From Breoghania sp. (GTDB lineage Bacteria > Pseudomonadota > Alphaproteobacteria > Rhizobiales > Stappiaceae): a stretch of 64,000 nucleotides of DNA. The stretch lies in the NCBI RefSeq assembly GCF_963674635.1, contig NZ_OY771475.1:1736001-1800000 (forward strand), given 5' to 3'. Shown piece by piece: positions 33,253-39,938 of this stretch. The notes under the pieces were generated by a model. The model saw only the letters and a list, made by a program, of their open reading frames with translations, searched no databases and was not told the DNA's origin. A program made the position numbers and the translations under genes. The stretch's first letter is position 1; every line of letters starts with the position of its first letter.

Positions 33253-35433
33253 ATGACTCTGCAGCCAGATCAGAGCTTCGAGACGGCGGGCGGCATTACC
33301 GTTTCGCGCCGTGTGCGTGACGCAGACTATGAGGCGGGCACGAGCGCGTGGATGGACCGCCTCGACAGCCAACGTGGCGCGGTTTTCTCTTCCTCCTACG
33401 AATATCCCGGTCGTTACACCCGATGGGACATGGCCCTCGTCAATCCGCCGCTTGTTGTGGAATCAAACGCCCGCATGGTGACGGTTCGCGCTCTCAACGG
33501 GCGCGGCGAGGTTTTGCTGCCCGCCATCGGGCGTGTGCTGGAAGGCCACCCCGACATCGCGGAGATGAAGAGGCTGGATGACGGCTTTGCCGTGCTGATC
33601 GCGGAGCCGACCCGTTTCCTGTCGGAAGAGGAACGCTCCCGTCAGCCCTCCACTTTTTCCGTGGTACGCGCGCTCATCAGGCTCTTTTCCTGCCCCGACG
33701 ATCACCTCGGCCTTTACGGCGCCTTCGGCTATGACCTGTGCTTCCAGTTCGAACCCATCGATCTGAAGCTCGAAAGGCCGGCCGACCAGCGCGATCTGGT
33801 GCTCTACCTGCCGGACGAGATGCTCATCGTCGACCATTACGGCCGCAAGGCGCATGTGCTGGAATACGACTTCGAGGCGGACGGCAAGTCCACCGTTGGG
33901 ATCGAGCGTTCCGGCGAAAGCGTCGACTACAAGCCGGCGCAAGGCGATCCGGGCCGTGGCGATCACAAGCCCGGTGAATATGCCGATCAGGTCCGTGCGG
34001 CAATGGATTACTTCCGGCGCGGGGATCTGTTCGAAACCGTTCCGGGCCAGACCTTCTATGAGCCCTGCCCCAACCCGCCTTCCGCCGTTTCCCGCCGCCT
34101 TCAGGCAATCAACCCCTCCCCTTATGCCTTCTTCATCAATCTCGGCCATTCGGAATATCTCGTCGGCGCATCGCCGGAGATGTATGTCCGCGTGACGGGC
34201 GGACGTCGGGTGGAGACCTGCCCGATTTCCGGCACCATCCGGCGCGGCAAGAATGCCATCGAGGACGAGGCCCAGATCCGCAAGCTTCTGAACTCCAAGA
34301 AGGACGAGGCGGAGCTGACCATGTGCTCCGACGTGGATCGCAACGACAAGTCGCGCATCTGCGAGCCGGGCTCGGTTCGCGTCATCGGACGGCGCCAGAT
34401 CGAGATGTACTCCCGCCTGATCCACACGGTCGATCATATCGAAGGCACACTGCGTCCGGGCATGGATGCGCTGGATGCGTTCCTTTCCCACACATGGGCG
34501 GTGACGGTGACGGGTGCACCGAAACGCTGGGCTATGGAATTCGTGGAAAACCACGAAAAGAGCCCGCGCGCCTGGTATGGCGGGGCCATCGGCGCGGTTC
34601 TTTTCAACGGCGACATGAATACCGGCCTGACGCTTCGTACCGTGCGCATCAAGGATGGCGTGGCGCAAATCCGTGCCGGCGCGACGCTGCTCTTCGACAG
34701 TGTTCCGGAAGATGAAGAGGCGGAGACGGAACTGAAGGCGGAGGCCATGCGCGCCGCCGTGCGCGAGGCCGGCCTTGCGCTCAATCCGGCAGCGACCGCC
34801 CAGAAGGGACCGCTTCCCGGTGAGGGCATCAAGATCCTTCTGGTCGATCACGAGGACAGCTTCGTCCACACGCTCGCCAACTACTTCCGCCAGACGGGGG
34901 CCGAGGTCGTGACCTACCGCTCTCCGGTGGCCGATGCCGTCTTCCACGACATCAATCCCGATCTCATCGTGCTGTCACCCGGTCCGGGCAACCCGCGCGA
35001 CTTCGACTGTGCGGCGACCATCGGGCGCGCACGGGCGCGCGGCCTGCCGATCTTCGGCGTCTGCCTCGGCCTTCAGGCGCTGGCGGAAGCCTTTGGCGGC
35101 GAACTCGACCAGCTCGACATCCCGATGCACGGCAAGCCGTCGGCGGTGACGTTTGAGGAGAATTCCGTGCTCTTCCACGGGTTGCAATCGCCGGTCACCG
35201 TCGGGCGCTACCACTCGCTTCACGCCAAGCGCGAAACGCTGAACGAGGATTTCCGCGTGGTCTCGCAGTCCGACGACGGCACCATCATGGCCATCGAACA
35301 CCAGCGCGAGCCGATCGCCGCCGTTCAGTTCCACCCGGAATCGATCATGTCGCTCGACCAGGAAGCCGGGCACCGGATCATCTTCAACGTGGTGGAAGGT
35401 CTGGCGCGCAAGAAGGAAAAGGCTGTCGCCTGA
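33253..35433 (+). CDS. trpE(G): Fused anthranilate synthase TrpE-TrpG
   Basis: A 726-residue fusion that makes anthranilate from chorismate and glutamine, the first step of tryptophan synthesis. The TrpE part (about 1-515) includes the chorismate site with GASPEM, ISGTIRRG and the ELxMxxDxxRND block. The TrpG amidotransferase part (about 530-720) has the triad C604 in FGVCLG, H694 and E696 in FHPES, and the LSPGPGNP oxyanion region. This single-gene form is known from rhizobia and relatives. Expression is controlled by the attenuator upstream, and a terminator follows, so it is monocistronic; other trp genes are elsewhere. Confidence 0.97.
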   Translation: MTLQPDQSFETAGGITVSRRVRDADYEAGTSAWMDRLDSQRGAVFSSSYEYPGRYTRWDMALVNPPLVVESNARMVTVRALNGRGEVLLPAIGRVLEGHPDIAEMKRLDDGFAVLIAEPTRFLSEEERSRQPSTFSVVRALIRLFSCPDDHLGLYGAFGYDLCFQFEPIDLKLERPADQRDLVLYLPDEMLIVDHYGRKAHVLEYDFEADGKSTVGIERSGESVDYKPAQGDPGRGDHKPGEYADQVRAAMDYFRRGDLFETVPGQTFYEPCPNPPSAVSRRLQAINPSPYAFFINLGHSEYLVGASPEMYVRVTGGRRVETCPISGTIRRGKNAIEDEAQIRKLLNSKKDEAELTMCSDVDRNDKSRICEPGSVRVIGRRQIEMYSRLIHTVDHIEGTLRPGMDALDAFLSHTWAVTVTGAPKRWAMEFVENHEKSPRAWYGGAIGAVLFNGDMNTGLTLRTVRIKDGVAQIRAGATLLFDSVPEDEEAETELKAEAMRAAVREAGLALNPAATAQKGPLPGEGIKILLVDHEDSFVHTLANYFRQTGAEVVTYRSPVADAVFHDINPDLIVLSPGPGNPRDFDCAATIGRARARGLPIFGVCLGLQALAEAFGGELDQLDIPMHGKPSAVTFEENSVLFHGLQSPVTVGRYHSLHAKRETLNEDFRVVSQSDDGTIMAIEHQREPIAAVQFHPESIMSLDQEAGHRIIFNVVEGLARKKEKAVA

Positions 35434-35470
35434 CGGCCCGTGCGGAATGAGCCCGCAAGCGATCTGAAGG

Positions 35471-35502
35471 CGACCGGGTCCGATGGGGCCCGGTCGTTTT
35501 CG
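35471..35502 (+). terminator. Rho-independent terminator after trpE(G)
   Basis: CGACCGGG (35471-35478) pairs with CCCGGTCG (35489-35496), followed by TTTTCG TTT. It sits between trpE(G) and the convergent dehydrogenase gene. Confidence 0.85.
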
Positions 35503-35519
35503 TTTGCAATGGCGGACGC

Positions 35520-36287
35520 CTAGCGCGGCGCCATGCGGATTGCGCCGTCGAGGCGGATGATCTCGCCGTTCAGCATGTCGTTTTCGCAGATCGAGCGCAC
35601 CAGCTGAGCGTATTCGTCCGGCTTGCCGAGACGCGAGGGGAACGGCACCTGCTTGCCGAGGCTGTCCTGCACGTCCTGCGGCAGACCGAGCAACATCGGG
35701 GTCTCGAAGATGCCCGGCGCAATCGTCATCACGCGGATGCCGTACTGGGACAGATCGCGGGCAACCGGCAGCGTCATGGCCGCGATGCCCCCCTTGGAGG
35801 CGGAATAGGCGGCCTGCCCGACCTGACCGTCAAAAGCGGCGACGGAAGCGGTGGAGACCATCACGCCGCGCGCGCCGTCGGCGGAAACCGGATCGAGCTT
35901 GATCATGCCCGCAGCCGAATGGGTGATGCAACGATAGCTGCCGATCAGATTGATCGAAATCACCTTTTCGAAAAGGCCCATGGAATGCGGCTCGCCGCGC
36001 GAGACAGTCTTGGCGGCCGGGCCGATGCCCGCACAGTTGATCAGAATGCGCTCCTGACCATGCGCCTCGCGCGCTGCCGCAAAGCCCGCAACGACGCTCT
36101 CTTCGCTGGACACATCGACCTTGACGAATTTGGCGCCGATTTCGGCTGCCCTCTGCTCTCCGGCCTCTTCGTTCAGATCGAACAACGTGACCTTTACGCC
36201 AGCTTCGGCGAGCATCTTGCCCGTTGCAGCACCCAAGCCCGAAGCCCCGCCGGTTACAACCGCGGCGAGCGAACCATCCAATTGCAT
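35520..36287 (-). CDS. Short-chain dehydrogenase, 3-hydroxyacyl-CoA dehydrogenase type
   Basis: A 255-residue classical SDR. The cofactor motif TGGASGLG is at 12-19, NCAG at 84-87, and the active-site set is S145/S148, Y161 and K165 (YSASK). The C-terminal pattern with PGIFETPMLLGLP and PFPSRLGKPDEYAQLV is that of type II 3-hydroxyacyl-CoA dehydrogenases related to HSD17B10, which oxidise 2-methyl-3-hydroxybutyryl-CoA and similar esters in isoleucine and fatty-acid breakdown. GGGAGGA precedes the ATG. It is monocistronic here; the exact acyl-CoA is not certain. Confidence 0.88.
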   Translation of the reverse strand: MQLDGSLAAVVTGGASGLGAATGKMLAEAGVKVTLFDLNEEAGEQRAAEIGAKFVKVDVSSEESVVAGFAAAREAHGQERILINCAGIGPAAKTVSRGEPHSMGLFEKVISINLIGSYRCITHSAAGMIKLDPVSADGARGVMVSTASVAAFDGQVGQAAYSASKGGIAAMTLPVARDLSQYGIRVMTIAPGIFETPMLLGLPQDVQDSLGKQVPFPSRLGKPDEYAQLVRSICENDMLNGEIIRLDGAIRMAPR

Positions 36288-36442
36288 TTATATCCTCCCG
36301 GAAGTGAATCCGACCGGCCGGCCGGATTGTGAATCCAGCCACAGCTTGCAGGTCGTGAACGCTGGGTCAAGTCGCAGACGACGGCAAATGCAAGCACGGG
36401 CGATCTGTGATGAAAAACGCAAGCCGAAACAGCGGATAGGCG

Positions 36443-37846
36443 TCAGGACAAAGGCTCACACGCATGGCTCGGCACCACCGGGATCTGCTCGTTCACCAGC
36501 AAGGCCACGTCGACGACATCGTCAATCCCCTCGATATCGACGCCTCGACGCAATTCTATAGCCTTCACCTGCGCCCCTTGTCGGGCGGCCAGCTCATAGG
36601 TCTCCAGCGCGGCCACAGCGCTGGTGACGAACGTCTTGTTGGCGTTTTCAAGCTTTGCCGCAAGGTTCACCGGCGCACCGATCACCGTGTATTCCAGACG
36701 GTCGGCCACCCCCACAACGCCAATGGTGAGCGTGCCCGATGTGACCGCCACGCCGACCCGCATCTTGCCCGGCCATCCCGCCTCCACAAAATCCGCCTGT
36801 GCGGCATGGATCACCGCGATGATCTCCATCGCCGCGGCCACCGCGTCGGCGGCAAAGGTCTGCGAAGGGGACAGAGCGCCAAAGGTCGCCAGAATGCCAT
36901 CCCCCAGATACTTGTCGATACGCCCGCCGCGCCGCTTGATGACAGGCGCAGCGCAGGCCTGATAGCACCCCAGAACACGCATGATCGTCTCAGGCGGCAA
37001 CTTGGCGGCGACCGGTGAGAAGCCCCGGATATCAACCATCAACACGGCGGCCTCCACCACCATTCCATGGCCGGCTTCGATTTCCACTTGGCCTTCGGTG
37101 ATGGTGCTGGCGACCTCGGGTTCGAAGAACCGCCTCAAGTCACTGGCGGCCATGTGGTCACGTATGGCGCCGAAAAAGATACGGCGCGCGCGCGCAAGGC
37201 CGAAGGCCAGCACGAGCGTGACGGCAAGTATGATGAGGAGCTTGTCGAACTCCGCCCCGATCAGGATGGAATTGGAGGTGAGATAGCGAACATAGTTGCG
37301 TGTCACCAGCATGTGGTCAGGGTCCGCCATCACCGCATAGGCGACCAGAGCGATCCAGCCAATGGCCGCAATACCGCCAGCGGTCAGAACGAAGCGCGGG
37401 TCAAGCCGCAGAGCGCGCAGCGCGATGAACAGGAACATGTACATCACCGTCGGCGCCTTCAGATAGAAGGTGGGGTGCTGGTCGTACTGGATGTGGAAGG
37501 AAAAGATGATCCCGACCAGCAACAGCATGTCGGCGACGATGGAGAGGTTGAGCGCCCAGACCGGCATTTCCCGGCGATAGGAGAGCCACAGACGCCAGAT
37601 CGTGAAGAGAAAATAGGCTCCAAGGGCCCAGGGTACGAAGTTGAACCCGGATGTTCCTTCAGCACGCGGAGCAATGGAGTAAAGAAGGGCAAAGAAAAGA
37701 ACGACGCCGAGCTGCACCCAGCCGATCAGCCGTTCGGCAGCGGCGTCCTGCCTGCTGATTTCCTCGGCCATTCTCGGCGGAATGGTCTCAGGCATCGCCT
37801 GTCTGCGAAACAGTCCCGCCAATCGCGCCACTTCATCCCCCCGCAT
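36443..37846 (-). CDS. Membrane class III adenylate/guanylate cyclase with altered catalytic residues
   Basis: A 467-residue protein with about six membrane helices (40-215) and a cytoplasmic class III cyclase domain (about 262-440). Metal-binding aspartates D272 (VDIRGF) and D316 (KYLGDGIL) and purine-contacting K312 are present. Two positions differ from the standard set: the Asp or Thr that reads adenine in the YTVIGD motif is A391, and the transition-state arginine of VNLAAR is K398. So it may be a weak cyclase, use another nucleotide, or be regulatory. It is last in a four-gene minus-strand row with an MBL hydrolase, a cNMP-binding protein and an ABC-like protein. Confidence 0.88.
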   Translation of the reverse strand: MRGDEVARLAGLFRRQAMPETIPPRMAEEISRQDAAAERLIGWVQLGVVLFFALLYSIAPRAEGTSGFNFVPWALGAYFLFTIWRLWLSYRREMPVWALNLSIVADMLLLVGIIFSFHIQYDQHPTFYLKAPTVMYMFLFIALRALRLDPRFVLTAGGIAAIGWIALVAYAVMADPDHMLVTRNYVRYLTSNSILIGAEFDKLLIILAVTLVLAFGLARARRIFFGAIRDHMAASDLRRFFEPEVASTITEGQVEIEAGHGMVVEAAVLMVDIRGFSPVAAKLPPETIMRVLGCYQACAAPVIKRRGGRIDKYLGDGILATFGALSPSQTFAADAVAAAMEIIAVIHAAQADFVEAGWPGKMRVGVAVTSGTLTIGVVGVADRLEYTVIGAPVNLAAKLENANKTFVTSAVAALETYELAARQGAQVKAIELRRGVDIEGIDDVVDVALLVNEQIPVVPSHACEPLS

Positions 37847-38015
37847 GTTCCCCGCAGGCGCGATCCAGTTCGCCCCCGCTGCCTCGACACGCCTGAAACG
37901 TACGCAACACGGTCCTCGCGGTGGCCACCGATCACCCGATGGCCCGTTCTCCCGCAGCGACGGCCCACCTTAGCCCCCGCCAACGCCCCACCGGCCCGGC
38001 CACGGAGCTCAGCAA

Positions 38016-38837
38016 TCAGATATTGATCGTCTCGCCCTGAACCGCAACCGATGCGGCCCGATTTCCGGCCTTCACCTGCGCAGCGATCACGTCAAGCTGG
38101 TCATCCGTGCGCGCGGGATCGTGATGGAATATCACCGGCCGCCTCACATTGGCCTGTTTCGACAATCGCAAGGCTTCCTGCCATGTGGAATGCCCCCAAC
38201 CGATGTGGTCCGGCAACTCCTCATCCGTGTAGGTGGCATCGTAGATCATCACGTCCACGTCCTTCACGAACGCTTCGACAGCGGCATCGATCTCGGGATC
38301 GCCATGCTCGTGATCCGTGATCACGGCAAGGGAGCGTCCCTCGAAGGTCAGGCGATAGCCGCAAGCGCCACCGGGATGATTGAGCCGAATGGTCTCCACC
38401 TTCACGTCGCCCAGGGTCCATTCATCACCCGGCGTGTAAGCCTCGAACGAGACGCCTTTCAGCGTTTCGGCGGCGACCGGGAAAACCGGCGGCGACATGA
38501 TCCGGCACACCACATCCCGCAAGCAACAGCGATCCTTGAAATGTCCGGCCCAGCAGCACACAGCATAGGAGGCATCATAGGCGGGCTGGAAGAACGGCAG
38601 GCCACAGATGTGATCGAGATGCGTATGCGTGAACAGCAAGTCGATTTGGTGCTGATCGCCTTTCACGAGTTCGCGGCCGAGATTGCGCGCGCCAGAGCCG
38701 CAATCAATCAGAATGATCTGCTCACCGGCACGTATCTCCAGAGAGGTGGTCTCACCTCCGTATCGCAGCGTCTCCACCCCCGGTGCCGGCGTCGAACCGC
38801 GCACTCCCCAGAAACGCAAGGAAAACTCACGCGCCAA
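38016..38837 (-). CDS. MBL-fold metallo-hydrolase, candidate cyclic nucleotide phosphodiesterase
   Basis: A 273-residue metallo-beta-lactamase-fold protein. The zinc motif is HTHLDH, followed by a histidine in NHPGG, DHEH and a final FHHDPARTDD, a set like RNase Z/PhnP and the MBL-type cAMP phosphodiesterases. I place the start at a TTG (38837): AGGAG lies seven to nine bases before it and it gives the natural N terminus LAREFSLRFWGVRGSTP. The longer reading to 38951 lacks a ribosome site. Phosphodiesterase activity is inferred from the neighbouring cyclase and cNMP-binding genes; ribonuclease or other phosphoester activity is possible. Confidence 0.82.
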   Translation of the reverse strand: MAREFSLRFWGVRGSTPAPGVETLRYGGETTSLEIRAGEQIILIDCGSGARNLGRELVKGDQHQIDLLFTHTHLDHICGLPFFQPAYDASYAVCCWAGHFKDRCCLRDVVCRIMSPPVFPVAAETLKGVSFEAYTPGDEWTLGDVKVETIRLNHPGGACGYRLTFEGRSLAVITDHEHGDPEIDAAVEAFVKDVDVMIYDATYTDEELPDHIGWGHSTWQEALRLSKQANVRRPVIFHHDPARTDDQLDVIAAQVKAGNRAASVAVQGETINI

Positions 38838-38978
38838 TGCGATCTTCTCCTGACTGCTCTCGCTTTCGAAGGGGCCCTTGCAGCCCCTTACCTGAACACT
38901 TTGCCGTTCCCTGCGGATCCGGCTCGCAGCTGATGCTGCCACCCAGTGCAACCATTTGTTTCTGACCTGAGCTTGTCA

Positions 38979-39000
38979 CCGAAGCCGCTTGCGGCTTCGG
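38979..39000. other. Perfect 10-bp palindrome in the MBL gene leader
   Basis: CCGAAGCCGC (38979-38988) pairs with GCGGCTTCGG (38991-39000). No T run follows on either strand, so it is not a standard terminator. Between it and the CRP-like box lie T9 (39054-39062) and C7 tracts. It could shape the leader mRNA of the MBL gene. Confidence 0.55.
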
Positions 39001-39166
39001 GAAGAAGGTCAGGCCGCCCACCTGTGGCAAGCCTTCAGCCGGGCAGATCCGCCTTTTTTTTTCGCCCCCCCGCCCCCGGCGCCAAATGGTCCGTACGGTT
39101 GGTGCGGCAGGGGCAGGCTAGCACCATTTCTCGAATATCAACCCTAACAGTTTGCCGGAATGTTAC

Positions 39167-39182
39167 TGTGATGAGAGTCACA
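39167..39182. promoter_or_regulatory. CRP-type binding site
   Basis: TGTGATGAGAGTCACA is a perfect TGTGA-N6-TCACA palindrome, the E. coli CRP consensus core, and symmetry extends one base further (C..G) on each side. It lies in the 429-bp gap between the cNMP-binding gene and the MBL gene. On the minus strand a TTGATA (39141-39136) follows about 33 bp downstream of its centre, so a class I activator position ahead of the MBL and cyclase genes is plausible. It does not fit the rhizobial Clr consensus. Confidence 0.6.
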
Positions 39183-39266
39183 GCATCTCACTTCGCCTGA
39201 CGTCGCGCTTTGGTGGATACACGGCGGATCATGCGGCAACAGACAGGAATGTCGGGGTTTGCCGGA

Positions 39267-39731
39267 TCAATTGGCCTTTCCCGCCAGAGTGGCATTGGCC
39301 GCGCCGAGATCGCGGGTCGTTTTTTCCAGACGCTGGGCGAGCACACGCATCACCTCAAGAGCGATTTCGGGGAACTCCTTCAGCAATTTCAGGAAATTAT
39401 CCTTGGAAATAGTCAGCACGTCCATATCGGACACCGCCACCAGAGATGCGGTGCGCGGCACGTCGCACAAGATTGCGATCTCACCGACGATGTCGTTCGT
39501 ACCAACACGCGCCACGACCTGTTCGCCCAGGTCTGTCGCCACCTCCACGTTCGCTTCACCGTTCAAAATGATGAAGGCGCTGTCCCCCGCCTCACCTTGC
39601 GAGCACAGGTGCTCTCCCGGCTCGAAACAGGTCCTCTCGCTGATAAAGGCAAGAAGCCTGAGTTTTGCCGGATCGATTCCCTTGAAAAGAGGAACCTGAC
39701 ACAAGGCATTCACTTCACTGTCGATCGTCAT
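39267..39731 (-). CDS. Stand-alone cyclic nucleotide-binding protein
   Basis: A 154-residue protein consisting of one CRP-like cyclic nucleotide-binding domain with no helix-turn-helix. The phosphate-binding cassette is VGEIAILCDVPRTASL, with the sugar-contacting G83-E84 and phosphate-contacting R93, so ligand binding should be intact. A C-terminal helix (about 115-150) may mediate contact with a partner. The gene is 207 bp downstream of the ABC-like gene and upstream of the MBL hydrolase and cyclase genes. The obvious hypothesis is that it couples cAMP or cGMP to the ABC-like membrane protein. Confidence 0.88.
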   Translation of the reverse strand: MTIDSEVNALCQVPLFKGIDPAKLRLLAFISERTCFEPGEHLCSQGEAGDSAFIILNGEANVEVATDLGEQVVARVGTNDIVGEIAILCDVPRTASLVAVSDMDVLTISKDNFLKLLKEFPEIALEVMRVLAQRLEKTTRDLGAANATLAGKAN

Positions 39732-39938
39732 CGGGAAACTCTCTCTCGGGCCGGCTTTTTTTTGATTGGTTCCTGTTTCGCGGAACAGGTGTTCAGGTCA
39801 CTGCATTCACTTTCGAACTCAATGTGCATCGGATTGTTTCAGGACGTCGGAAGCGGTGTTGATCGATCCGCAGAGACACTTGCCGGCACACCCTGGCCGG
39901 GCCCAGGCAACCTGCCCTATCCGCTTTGCACGACTTTC

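Noticed and set aside
38979..39000. Palindrome as an intrinsic terminator of the cNMP-binding gene
   Set aside because: No T run follows the stem on the minus strand, and it lies 267 bp beyond the stop, close to the next gene.
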